This document shows, one piece after another, positions 1 through 6,086 of a stretch of 7,075 bases of DNA. Source of the DNA: Chthoniobacter sp. (GTDB lineage Bacteria; Verrucomicrobiota; Verrucomicrobiia; Chthoniobacterales; Chthoniobacteraceae). The position numbers and the translations under genes were made by a program. The stretch is from NCBI GenBank assembly GCA_025352865.1, contig JANXSB010000027.1, positions 1 through 7,075 of the forward strand, read 5' to 3'. Within the stretch, counting starts at the first letter, position 1; each line of letters starts with the position of its first letter. The notes under the pieces are model-generated. The model was not told where the DNA came from. It saw nothing but the letters and a program-made list of their open reading frames with translations, and did not search any database.

Positions 1-1
1 C

Positions 2-649
2 GCCGAGCACATCGACGACATCATCTCTTGGCTGGCCTACAAGGAAGCCAAGGCACTGCTCCAAATCCCGGGCGCCGGGTCAGCCGACGGCGGCTGGGAA
101 GATCTTTTCGCCCGGCTCACACCCGCCCTCGTCGAGCAAACCGGCCACGGCTGGCGTCTGCAAAACGGCGAGGTTTTCAGCCCCGACGCAGTGTGGGCGA
201 CCCTGCCGCTGCCCGGCGATTTCTCCGGCACCAGCTACCGCGTGCGCGCAAAGTTGCGGCAGGTCGGCAGGAGCGATGTCTTTCATATCGTTCTGCCCGT
301 GGGCGACCGCATGACGGGATTTGAACTGGACGGGTGGGGTGGCAAATACACCGGCATGAATCAGGCCGATGGACAGGCGGTCGAGAAACTGCCCGGAGTC
401 CTCGAAGGCAGACAGGTGACCGACGCCGAGCCGCATGACTTGGAAGTAACCGTGCGCCTCGCCGCCCCGAACGCCACCATCACCGCCACGCTCGACACCC
501 GCCCGCTCTACGAATGGAGCGGCCGCACGACCGCGCTCGCGCAGTTCGGTGGCTGGGCCACCAGCCCGCGCCGTTCGCTGGCCCTCGGCGCCGTCACCGC
601 CAACTGGGCCGTGTCGGAGGTGAAGGCGCAGAAGCTGAACGAGAAATAA
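2..649 (+). CDS. C-terminal part of an unidentified protein with a beta-sandwich-like domain (5' end outside window)
   Basis: The frame is open from the first bases of the window to a TAA at 647-649, giving 215 residues with no start needed, so this is the 3' end of a longer gene. Residues 1-60 look alpha-helical (a hydrophobic stretch near AEHIDDIISWLAYKEAKALL). From about residue 62 the protein turns into alternating short hydrophobic strands and glycine turns: WATLPLPGDFSG, FHIVLPVGDRMTGFELDGWGG, then HDLEVTVRL, ITATLDTRPLYEWSG and a closing LALGAVTANWAVSEVKA. That order, with a strand reading 'I-T-A-T-L-D' followed by 'W-S-G', resembles the concanavalin/LamG-like jelly-roll modules found at the C-terminus of many planctomycetal and verrucomicrobial proteins, including some Ser/Thr kinases. 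No kinase or catalytic motif lies in the visible part, so the function of the whole protein is unknown. It converges with the lipoprotein at 715-1545; the 65-bp gap has no clear T-tailed hairpin. A GTG at 191 is an internal codon, not a credible start. Confidence 0.75.
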   Translation, partial: AEHIDDIISWLAYKEAKALLQIPGAGSADGGWEDLFARLTPALVEQTGHGWRLQNGEVFSPDAVWATLPLPGDFSGTSYRVRAKLRQVGRSDVFHIVLPVGDRMTGFELDGWGGKYTGMNQADGQAVEKLPGVLEGRQVTDAEPHDLEVTVRLAAPNATITATLDTRPLYEWSGRTTALAQFGGWATSPRRSLALGAVTANWAVSEVKAQKLNEK

Positions 650-714
650 GCCGGGCGCTGCGATCGCCGCCTGCGGAAGGCATCATCCCGGCGGGCCAAA
701 ACCCGTCGCGCGCC

Positions 715-1545
715 TTACTGGAACTTGATCCTCACCTCGGGCGCGGCTTCGACCTTCATCCCGTCGATGCCCTTCATCAGCGCCTTGCTTTCCTGGAGCG
801 TCTTTGGGTTTTCCTTCGCCAGTTTTTTGAACTTCTCCGGGGCGGCGAGCAGTTTGTTGAAATCCATTTCCATGAGTGTCACGCGCGAGCCGTCGCGGTA
901 CTCGGCGTTGGTCTCCTTGATCGTGCCGGCGACCTCCACGGACATCTTCACTTTCATGTCCTTCATCATCTGCTTCATCATGCCTATCGCCATCTCTTCC
1001 ATGGCCGCGGGCTGTTCCGGCTTCGGCTCATTCTTCGCCTCCAACTGCGGCATCTTCAGCACCAGTTCCGCCGGGCTTCCCTTGGTGAATTTGAAGGTCA
1101 CCGGCTCCTTTTTCTTCTCGGTGCCGGGTCCGGCATTCACGCCGCCGGGCGTCGGCATCGACTCGCCGGGATTCTGATCGAGCTTCACTTTGCTGATGTC
1201 GGTGAAGGCATAGACCGCGGTGAAACCGCTCCCGTTTTCGTTGTCGATTTTTTTCGCCGAGACAAAGGTCACGCCCTCGCCCATGCCCGCCGCTGCGGCC
1301 TTCAGCTTCTTCTCGTCCATGACCTCAAAGCCCTTCGCGGGCTTGTCCGCTTTCTTCTCGCCGAGCCCGCCGAAGCCCGCGGCCATCTGCTCCATCTGCG
1401 CGATCGTCGCTTTGCTCATCACCACGGTTTCCTCGATCGTCCCGCTGCCGTCGGGCTTGAGCTTCACGACTTTTTCAATTTGCAGGCAGCCGGTGAGGCC
1501 GAGGGTGAAAAGGAGGGCGGTGAGGAGGGCGCGGAGGGGTTTCAT
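715..1545 (-). CDS. Conserved outer-envelope lipoprotein of unknown function, methionine-rich
   Basis: A 276-residue protein with a clean type II signal peptide: MKPLR, a hydrophobic core, and lipobox LTGC with Cys20 as the lipidated residue. Position 2 after Cys is Leu, not Asp, so outer-membrane sorting is plausible but inferred. The mature part opens with IEKVVKLKPDGSGTIEETVV (residues 23-42), a strand-turn-strand motif with 'PDGSG' typical of small LppM-like or conserved bacterial lipoproteins. A low-complexity Pro/Gly/Lys linker covers about 125-148. Residues 182-201 form a helix with eight Met. The C-terminal part has the segment VEVAGTIKETNAEYRDGSRVTLMEMDFNKLL (split: 'GTIKETNA', then 'GSRVTLMEMD'), which I recall as a recurrent module in uncharacterised bacterial lipoproteins. 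The frame is open 50 codons further upstream, but that stretch is Arg/Ala-rich with no signal sequence; the ATG at 1543-1545 places the signal peptide at the N-terminus. No Shine-Dalgarno is seen. It is transcribed divergently from the next lipoprotein. Function is not known. Confidence 0.88.
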   Translation of the reverse strand: MKPLRALLTALLFTLGLTGCLQIEKVVKLKPDGSGTIEETVVMSKATIAQMEQMAAGFGGLGEKKADKPAKGFEVMDEKKLKAAAAGMGEGVTFVSAKKIDNENGSGFTAVYAFTDISKVKLDQNPGESMPTPGGVNAGPGTEKKKEPVTFKFTKGSPAELVLKMPQLEAKNEPKPEQPAAMEEMAIGMMKQMMKDMKVKMSVEVAGTIKETNAEYRDGSRVTLMEMDFNKLLAAPEKFKKLAKENPKTLQESKALMKGIDGMKVEAAPEVRIKFQ

Positions 1546-1703
1546 GGGGCGGACGTTGCCGCGCGAGGCGGAGGGGCGCAAGGCCGTTTTGGGTGCGGGC
1601 GCGCGGATTGATTTTCGAGAGCGCGCGTCTGATCTGGCGTGCGCTGCCGCTGCCACCGTTTGCGCTTTCCTCGCGCGGCGGCTTCGGCCCATCATCCCCG
1701 GTC
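1546..1703. other. Divergent intergenic region between two lipoprotein genes
   Basis: This 158-bp GC-rich spacer must carry the promoters for both flanking genes if they are transcribed from here. I found no convincing -35/-10 pair in either direction. TTGATT at 1608-1613 on the plus strand resembles a -35 box, but no acceptable -10 lies 15-19 bases beyond it. Two copies of GCGCGC (1599-1604 and 1621-1626) flank an AT-richer 16-base stretch and could form a short hairpin or a protein site; such words are expected by chance at this base composition. Confidence 0.45.
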
Positions 1704-2480
1704 ATGCACCCGCGCACCTCCCCGGCGATTCTGTTTTCCCTCATCGCACTTGCCGCGCTGCCGCTGGGCTGCAACCGGAGTGCCGGCCCCGATCTCGCCG
1801 CCGAAGTCGCGCGGCTCAATGCGGAGTCGGAGGGGTTGAAGCAAAAGCTCGCCGCAGCGGAAAAGAATCTCGAAGCGCGAAAGGACGCGGCGGAACTCAC
1901 CGTCGAGACGACTGCGGCGGCGAAAAAACAGGCGGTGGAAAAGGAGCAGCTCGGCGCGCAAAAGGACGCGCAAATCCGCGCGTTGCAGGCCGAGCTGGCG
2001 GCGCTGAAAAAAAGCGAGGCGCTGGTCTTTGCGGAGATCAGCAGCTTTCAGCAGCAGGGCCTCACGACCGTCGCGCTCAGCCGCTACGAGCAGTTCACGC
2101 GGGACTACCCGCAGAGCCCGCTCGTGGCGAACGCCGTCTTTGCCATGACGCAGCTTTCCGTGACCGCCGACCGTGAGGCAAAGACGCGCGCTGGCCAGGT
2201 CGGCGCGAAGAAGCGGGAGAGCGAGGTTTTGAAATATCTCGCGGAGGGAAGCGCGAGCGTGGAGGAGATCGCGCCGCTGCTGAAAAACAAGACGCCTGCC
2301 GAGGTTGCGAAGCTGCTCGGGCCGCCGAACCGGACGTATCGGAACGGGACGGAATTCGGTTACGTGGACAAAGTCAGCGACCCCGGGAAGGGCGGCAAGG
2401 ACACGCTCGTCATCAGCTTTGACGAAGGAAAAGTTTCCGGCCTGCGCGCGGGCTATCTCGGGCGGGAGATCAAGCCCTGA
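1704..2480 (+). CDS. Lipoprotein with coiled coil, TPR-like helices and BamE-like C-terminus
   Basis: A 258-residue predicted lipoprotein. The N-terminus MHPRTSPAILFSLIALAALP leads into LGC with Cys23 as the lipidation site, followed by Asn-Arg, compatible with outer-membrane retention. Residues about 28-103 are a long Ala/Glu/Lys/Leu-rich coiled coil. Residues about 104-155 resemble a TPR-type helix pair of the CpoB/YbgF and BamD kind: 'ALSRYEQFTRDYPQSPLVANAVFAM' in two pieces, ALSRYEQFTRDYP and QSPLVANAVFAM. Residues about 183-250 carry 'TPAEVAKLLGPPNRTY', a tyrosine-containing strand and 'DTLVISFDEGKVSGL', the pattern of the SmpA/OmlA/BamE fold. All three modules are familiar from envelope proteins that bind the Bam or Tol machineries, so an envelope-assembly or structural role is inferred, not shown. 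The frame extends 37 codons upstream, but only the ATG at 1704 puts the signal peptide first. No Shine-Dalgarno is visible. It converges on the cardiolipin synthase gene, 16 bp away. Confidence 0.85.
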   Translation: MHPRTSPAILFSLIALAALPLGCNRSAGPDLAAEVARLNAESEGLKQKLAAAEKNLEARKDAAELTVETTAAAKKQAVEKEQLGAQKDAQIRALQAELAALKKSEALVFAEISSFQQQGLTTVALSRYEQFTRDYPQSPLVANAVFAMTQLSVTADREAKTRAGQVGAKKRESEVLKYLAEGSASVEEIAPLLKNKTPAEVAKLLGPPNRTYRNGTEFGYVDKVSDPGKGGKDTLVISFDEGKVSGLRAGYLGREIKP

Positions 2481-2481
2481 G

Positions 2482-2497
2482 GGCGGGAAATTCCGCC
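2482..2497. terminator. Possible short hairpin between convergent stop codons
   Basis: GGCGG at 2482-2486 and CCGCC at 2493-2497 can pair around a six-base AT-rich loop, exactly between the stop codons of the lipoprotein and cardiolipin synthase genes; the right arm includes the last base of the latter's stop. The stem is only 5 bp and no T-run follows on either strand, so it could slow polymerase at the convergent junction but is weak as an intrinsic terminator. Confidence 0.25.
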
Positions 2498-3924
2498 TAC
2501 TGCACCGGTGCCATCAGCCGCGCGACGCGCACTTTCAGCCGGAACCAAAAGCTGGCATCCGCCAGCTCGTGCGCGAGCGCGGGAGTGCTGTCGGCGAAGT
2601 CGCGTTCGAGCATCGCCGCGACCTGATTGGCGAAGGCGTGCTCGTAGAAGCCCATGGTGATTTCGAAGTTCAGGCGGAATGAGCGGTTGTCGAAATTGGC
2701 GGTGCCGATGGCGCAGTAGTCGTGGTCCACGAGCATGACTTTCTGGTGCATGAAACCGCGCCGATGGCGGAACCAGCGGATGCCGACCAGCTCTGTCTCG
2801 GCGAGGTAGGAAAAGGCGGAGAGCCACACCAGTTCCTTGTCCGGCTTCTCCGGGATGAGGATGCGCACGTCCACGCCGCGCAACGCCGCGAGCTGGAGCG
2901 CGGAGATGAACTGCTCGTTGGGCACAAAGTACGGGCTCGCGATCCACAGGCGCTCCTTCGCCGAGTGGATGGCGTGGAGGAAAAAAAGCGTGGCTGTTTC
3001 CAGCTCATCCGCGGGGCCGCTCGGCAGGCAGAGCGCGCCCACGGTGCCGCCGCGCGCGGCGACGGGATTCCAGTTGAGATCCAGCGGCGCCTCGCCCACG
3101 GCCCAGTGCCAGTCCTCGATCCACGCCACCTGCACGCACTGCACCACGGGGCCTTCGACCTGCACATGCGTGTCGCGCCACGGGCCGATCTTCGGATCGA
3201 GCCCGAGGTATTCGTCGCCGACATTGTGCCCGCCGACAAAGGCGGTGAGGCCATCCACGACGACGATCTTGCGGTGGTTGCGGAAGTTGATTTGAAAATG
3301 GTTCGCCGCGCCTTTCGTCGTGTTGAAAGGCGCGATCTGCACTCCGGCGGCGCGCAGCTCGGCGCAGTAGTTGGTCAGCTTGCCGCTGCCGACTTCATCG
3401 AAGAGCACCATGCAGCGCACGCCGGCCTGCGCGCGGGCGATGAGCGCATCGCGCAGTCGCCGCCCGAGCCCGTCGTCGTGGATGATGTAAAACTGCACGA
3501 GCACGTATTCGCGCGCCGACGCGATGGCCGCGAAGATCGCGGCGAAGGCCGCCTCGCCGTCGATCAGCAGCGTCGCGCGGTTGTGCGCGGTGAAGGGCAG
3601 CTTGGCTAGCCGTTCGAGCAGCAGCTCCTCGCTCCGGCCCGCTTTGGTTTGCAACCGCCGCCTGTCGAATTCCTCCGCGAGTTTCCGCGCCACAGCGTTG
3701 GTCTTTAGCAACTCCGCGCGCCGCTTCGTTACGTAGCCTTCAAATTTCGCCCGTCCAAAAACCCAGTATGCAGGCACCGCCACGTAGGGCAACGTGATGA
3801 GCGACACGGCCCACGCGATCGCACCCTGCGCAGTCCGCGTGTCCATGATCGCTTTTACCGCTGTGAGGATGCCCGCGATTTCGCACGCGAGGGCGAGGCC
3901 GCTGAGCAGAGTGGGGAGTGTCAT
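2497..3924 (-). CDS. clsA: Cardiolipin synthase, ClsA type (phospholipase D superfamily)
   Basis: A complete 475-residue protein, close to the roughly 480 residues usual for bacterial ClsA. It condenses two phosphatidylglycerol molecules into cardiolipin and glycerol at the cytoplasmic membrane. Two N-terminal hydrophobic segments (about residues 5-24 and 33-55, the second ending in 'PAYWVFGRAKFEGY') match the ClsA membrane anchor. Two PLD catalytic motifs are intact: HRKIVVVD (His217, Lys219, Asp224) followed by FVGGHNVGDEY, and HQKVMLVD (His393, Lys395, Asp400) followed by GTANFDNRSF. The intervening 'PSGPADELE' and 'ASPYFVPNE' are also characteristic of the family. The reading frame stays open for 277 codons upstream, but that part is antisense to the neighbouring SirB1-like gene; the ATG at 3922-3924 starts directly before the first membrane segment. 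No Shine-Dalgarno is seen. It is monocistronic here, divergent from the SirB1-like gene and convergent with the lipoprotein. The symbol rests on architecture; clsB and clsC types lack this two-helix anchor. Confidence 0.95.
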   Translation of the reverse strand: MTLPTLLSGLALACEIAGILTAVKAIMDTRTAQGAIAWAVSLITLPYVAVPAYWVFGRAKFEGYVTKRRAELLKTNAVARKLAEEFDRRRLQTKAGRSEELLLERLAKLPFTAHNRATLLIDGEAAFAAIFAAIASAREYVLVQFYIIHDDGLGRRLRDALIARAQAGVRCMVLFDEVGSGKLTNYCAELRAAGVQIAPFNTTKGAANHFQINFRNHRKIVVVDGLTAFVGGHNVGDEYLGLDPKIGPWRDTHVQVEGPVVQCVQVAWIEDWHWAVGEAPLDLNWNPVAARGGTVGALCLPSGPADELETATLFFLHAIHSAKERLWIASPYFVPNEQFISALQLAALRGVDVRILIPEKPDKELVWLSAFSYLAETELVGIRWFRHRRGFMHQKVMLVDHDYCAIGTANFDNRSFRLNFEITMGFYEHAFANQVAAMLERDFADSTPALAHELADASFWFRLKVRVARLMAPVQ

Positions 3925-3997
3925 GCGCGGATGCTGACTAGCAGAGGGTCTCCGGGCGCGGCGAGGAATTTGGGCGGACTCCGCGTGCGACTTCGAT

Positions 3998-4003
3998 AAG
4001 GTG
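3998..4003 (+). promoter_or_regulatory. Weak Shine-Dalgarno-like site for the SirB1-like gene
   Basis: AAGGTG lies five bases before the ATG at 4009. It is a partial match to the AGGAGG consensus and supports this start over others in the frame. It overlaps GATAAG (3995-4000), which could alternatively be read as a poor -10 element; I prefer neither strongly. Confidence 0.4.
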
Positions 4004-4008
4004 CCGCC

Positions 4009-4842
4009 ATGACCGAACAACGCGATGCGCTGCTGCGCCTCCTGCACGACGACGATCCCGCGACGCTGCTCCTGCTCAAAGGCCAGCTCGCCGCCCGTGG
4101 CCCGGCGGCGATCCCGGAATTTCGTGCGCTGCTCGCCGCGAGTGATGCGGTCGCCGCGCGGCATCTGCGCGATGTCATCGCCGAGATCGAGGCGCGCGAG
4201 GCGGACGCAGTGTTTGAAAAAATCTGTGCGGACTTTGGGCCGGAGAGCGATTTGGAAAACGCGGCGTGGCAGCTCGCCGCGACATTTCTGCCGGGCGAAA
4301 ATTTTGCGCCGCAGCGCGCGCTGCTCGATGCGTGGGGCGCAGAGGTCGCGCGGAGATTTCGCAAGGCCGAATCGGACCTCGACCGCATCGAGATGCTCGT
4401 GGAATACCTCGGCGATGAAGTGGGCCTGTGCGGCAACGTGGAGGACTACAACAACATCAACAACTCGCTGCTGCCGGAGGTCATCGACACGCGGCTCGGC
4501 ATTCCGATCAGCCTTTCGCTCATCTACATTCTCGTCGGCAAGCGCGCAGGGATTCCGATCTCGGGCGCTGGCCTTCCGGGACACTTTCTCATCCGGCACG
4601 GGCAGAATTTTTTCGACCCATTCCACCGCGGTGTCCGCGTCGGGCTGGAGGAGTGCCGCGAGCGGCTGGCGCAGCAAAAGATCACGCTCCTGCCATCGCA
4701 TCTCCAGCCGCTCCCCGCGCCGCAGTTCCTCATGCGCATGCTCGCGAACATCCACGTCATCGCCGAGGAAAGCGACCCGCCGCTCGCGGCGAAAATGGAC
4801 GGCTGGATCACCGCGCTGAATTCCGGCACAAAGCGGTTGTGA
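4009..4842 (+). CDS. SirB1 / transglutaminase-like family protein
   Basis: A 277-residue soluble protein with no signal peptide or membrane segment. The N-terminal half is helical and carries the SirB1-type segment ENAAWQLAATFLP followed by LLDAWGAEVARRF (about 83-117). The core runs from about 145 to 205: EDYNNINNSLLPEVIDTR, LGIPISLSLIYILVGKRAG, GLPGHFLIR and FFDPFHRG. This matches the Transglut_core2 (SirB1) pattern. His192 of 'PGHF' and Asp203 of 'FDPF' sit where the transglutaminase His and Asp belong, while the position expected for the nucleophilic Cys lies in the Ile-Ser-Leu-Ser stretch (residues 167-170), so it is probably not a thiol transamidase; this substitution is normal for the family. 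Many homologues carry C-terminal TPRs; this one ends after a short helical tail. The molecular function is not established. The ATG at 4009 follows AAGGTG at 3998-4003 with 5-nt spacing, the only Shine-Dalgarno-like motif in the window. Its TGA overlaps the start of the next gene. Confidence 0.9.
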   Translation: MTEQRDALLRLLHDDDPATLLLLKGQLAARGPAAIPEFRALLAASDAVAARHLRDVIAEIEAREADAVFEKICADFGPESDLENAAWQLAATFLPGENFAPQRALLDAWGAEVARRFRKAESDLDRIEMLVEYLGDEVGLCGNVEDYNNINNSLLPEVIDTRLGIPISLSLIYILVGKRAGIPISGAGLPGHFLIRHGQNFFDPFHRGVRVGLEECRERLAQQKITLLPSHLQPLPAPQFLMRMLANIHVIAEESDPPLAAKMDGWITALNSGTKRL

Positions 4843-5648
4843 AAACTTTCCGTCTCGTCGCCGTCATCCTGCTCGCCGCATGCGCGGTCCTCCGCGCCGC
4901 CGACACGCCTGCGAAACTCGTTCTTGCTGACACCGAGCATTTCAACGTCGGCGACCGGCCCGCGTTCATCTTCCTGCCTCCGGTGGAAAAACGCGCGAAG
5001 CCGCAGCCGTGGATTTTCTACGCGCCCACGCTGCCAGCATATCCCGATGAGGCCGAGCGCTGGATGCACGAGCAATTCCTCGCCGCCGGCATCGCCGTCG
5101 CGGGCGTGGATGTCGGCGAAGCGTATGGCAGTCCGGCAAGTCACGCGGCATTCGATGCGCTCTATCGCGAGCTGACGGAGCGGCGCGGCTTTGCGGTGAA
5201 GCCGTGCCTTTTCGGACGTAGCCGCGGCGGCTTGTGGGTGAGCAGTTGGGCGATCGCGAATCCGGCGCACGTGGCCGGTCTCATCGGCATCTATCCCGTC
5301 TTCGATTTCCGCACTTATCCCGGCCTCGAAAAAGCCGCGCCCGCCTACGACCTCGCGCCCGAGGTGCTCGACGCGCGCCGCACGGAGTTGAATCCCATCG
5401 AGCGCATCGGCGTGCTCGCCAAGGCGGGTGTGCCTGTGGCGCTCATCCACGGCGATGCGGACAACGTCGTGCCACTCGCGGAAAACTCCGCCGAGTTTGT
5501 CCGCCGCTACCGCGAGGCTGGCGCGGAACGGCTGGTGAACCTCATCGTGCTCGCCGGGCAGGGGCACAGTTTTTTCGAGGGCTTCTTCCACTCGCAGGAG
5601 CTTGTCGATTTCGCCATCTCCCGCGCGCAAGCCGGAGCCAAACCGTAG
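4839..5648 (+). CDS. Exported alpha/beta hydrolase (prolyl-oligopeptidase / esterase-like)
   Basis: A 269-residue serine hydrolase. The GTG start at 4839 overlaps the preceding TGA by four bases (GTGA), which suggests translational coupling to the SirB1-like gene. The N-terminus (VKTFR, then a hydrophobic core to about residue 19) is a signal peptide, most simply cut after LRA (residue 20 or 21); an LAAC at 12-15 also fits a lipobox, so a lipoprotein form cannot be excluded. The catalytic set is visible: nucleophile elbow GRSRGG with Ser128, acid Asp208 in HGDADNVVP, and His243 in GQGHSFF. The 'NPIERIGVLAKAGVP' segment before the acid is typical of planctomycetal and verrucomicrobial hydrolases often linked to polysaccharide or ester breakdown. 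Substrate cannot be told from sequence. The frame is open from 4428, but that upstream part lies in another frame of the SirB1-like gene and would bury the signal peptide. Confidence 0.88.
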   Translation: MKTFRLVAVILLAACAVLRAADTPAKLVLADTEHFNVGDRPAFIFLPPVEKRAKPQPWIFYAPTLPAYPDEAERWMHEQFLAAGIAVAGVDVGEAYGSPASHAAFDALYRELTERRGFAVKPCLFGRSRGGLWVSSWAIANPAHVAGLIGIYPVFDFRTYPGLEKAAPAYDLAPEVLDARRTELNPIERIGVLAKAGVPVALIHGDADNVVPLAENSAEFVRRYREAGAERLVNLIVLAGQGHSFFEGFFHSQELVDFAISRAQAGAKP

Positions 5649-5694
5649 GCTGCCGCGGCGGTGAAAACAGTTTTTGAATCGGCGTTTTTTGGCA

Positions 5695-5722
5695 TTGCCG
5701 CCGTGCGACCGGCCCCTATGAT
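5695..5722 (+). promoter_or_regulatory. Probable sigma-70-type promoter of the SWIB gene
   Basis: TTGCCG (5695-5700, 4 of 6 matches to TTGACA) and TATGAT (5717-5722, 5 of 6 matches to TATAAT) are separated by 16 bases. Only six bases separate the -10 box from the ATG at 5729, so transcription would start at or next to the A of the start codon, giving a leaderless mRNA. The site lies in the 80-bp gap after the hydrolase gene, which supports independent transcription. An alternative TTGGCA (5689-5694) has a better -35 sequence but a 22-base spacer, too long for this -10. Confidence 0.55.
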
Positions 5723-5728
5723 CGCGCC

Positions 5729-6025
5729 ATGCCTACTCCCAAAAAACCCGCTGCAAAGAAACCCGCCAAACGCAAACCCAACGCCGCGCTGATGAAGCCG
5801 GTTCAACCCGATGAAGCCCTCTCGGCCATCGTCGGATCGAAGCCGATCCCTCGTGGCGAGCTGACGAAAAAGCTCTGGGACTACATCAAGAAGAACAAGC
5901 TGCAGGACGAGAAGAAGCGCACGAACATCAATGCCGACGCCGCCTTGAAAGTGGTGTTCGGTGGAAAGAAAACCGTGTCGATGTTCGAGATGACCAAGCT
6001 CGTCTCCCAGCATGTGAAGGCGTAG
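5729..6025 (+). CDS. SWIB/MDM2 domain protein with basic tail
   Basis: A 98-residue protein. Residues 1-23 are a Lys/Pro/Ala-rich tail (MPTPKKPAAKKPAKRKPNAA) like that of histone H1 or bacterial HU-tail proteins, suited to non-specific DNA binding. Residues about 26-97 are a full SWIB domain: LSAIVGSKPIPRGELTKKLW, then DYIKKNKLQD, KKRTNINADAALKVVF and SMFEMTKLVSQHVK. SWIB domains are known from eukaryotic SWI/SNF subunits and MDM2, and in bacteria from Chlamydiae (alone or fused to topoisomerase I) and Verrucomicrobia, where a nucleoid or chromatin-like role has been proposed but not firmly shown. The ATG at 5729 is the first in frame, and no Shine-Dalgarno precedes it; a -10-like TATGAT ends six bases upstream. 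The gene has its own probable promoter and ends 25 bp before a strong terminator, so it looks monocistronic. Its AT content appears slightly higher than its neighbours', mainly because of Lys codons. Confidence 0.95.
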   Translation: MPTPKKPAAKKPAKRKPNAALMKPVQPDEALSAIVGSKPIPRGELTKKLWDYIKKNKLQDEKKRTNINADAALKVVFGGKKTVSMFEMTKLVSQHVKA

Positions 6026-6050
6026 TTTTTTTCAGCCATCAGTCGAAATG

Positions 6051-6086
6051 AAAATTGGCGGCGCGTGAGCGCCGCCAATTTTTTTT
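6051..6086 (+). terminator. Strong intrinsic (Rho-independent) terminator after the SWIB gene
   Basis: The arms 6051-6064 and 6069-6082 are perfect reverse complements (14 bp: four A-T pairs at the base, then TTGGCGGCGC paired with GCGCCGCCAA). The loop is GTGA, a GNRA-type tetraloop in RNA. The T-run spans 6079-6086 (eight T, the first four also in the stem). It begins 25 bp after the SWIB stop codon and should isolate that gene from the DUF1552 gene. On the minus strand the run is only four T, so termination in that direction would be weaker. Confidence 0.95.

Noticed and set aside
650..692. GCCGGG (650-655) and CCCGGC (687-692) as a terminator between the first two convergent genes
   Set aside because: The six-base arms are separated by a 31-base loop and no T-run follows on either strand.
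514..1611. Plus-strand open frame of 365 codons across the lipoprotein gene
   Set aside because: It is His/Leu/Arg-rich low-complexity translation antisense to a lipoprotein with a clear signal peptide, and it also overlaps the end of the first gene in another frame.
1599..1626. GCGCGC pair as an operator or regulatory hairpin in the divergent region
   Set aside because: The two words are each self-complementary and frequent in GC-rich DNA; nothing shows they are conserved or functional.
1593..1703. In-frame N-terminal extension of the BamE-like lipoprotein from an ATG or similar at 1593
   Set aside because: The extension would place 37 polar/Arg-rich residues before the lipoprotein signal peptide, which must be N-terminal for export.
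2722..3609. Plus-strand open frame of 295 codons inside the cardiolipin synthase gene
   Set aside because: It is antisense to the catalytic core of ClsA, with no family signature of its own.
3925..4755. Minus-strand frame open for 277 codons upstream of the cardiolipin synthase start, suggesting a large fusion protein
   Set aside because: It lies antisense to the well-supported SirB1-like gene, shows no recognisable domain, and the ClsA membrane anchor starts naturally at the ATG at 3924. Long open antisense frames are common in GC-rich DNA.
4524..5630. Minus-strand open frame of 368 codons opposite the hydrolase
   Set aside because: The composition is Arg/His-rich with no domain, and the opposite strand encodes a complete hydrolase with catalytic triad and signal peptide.
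5689..5722. TTGGCA (5689-5694) as the -35 box for the SWIB promoter
   Set aside because: The 22-base spacer to TATGAT is outside the 15-19 range; TTGCCG at 5695 with 16 bases fits better.
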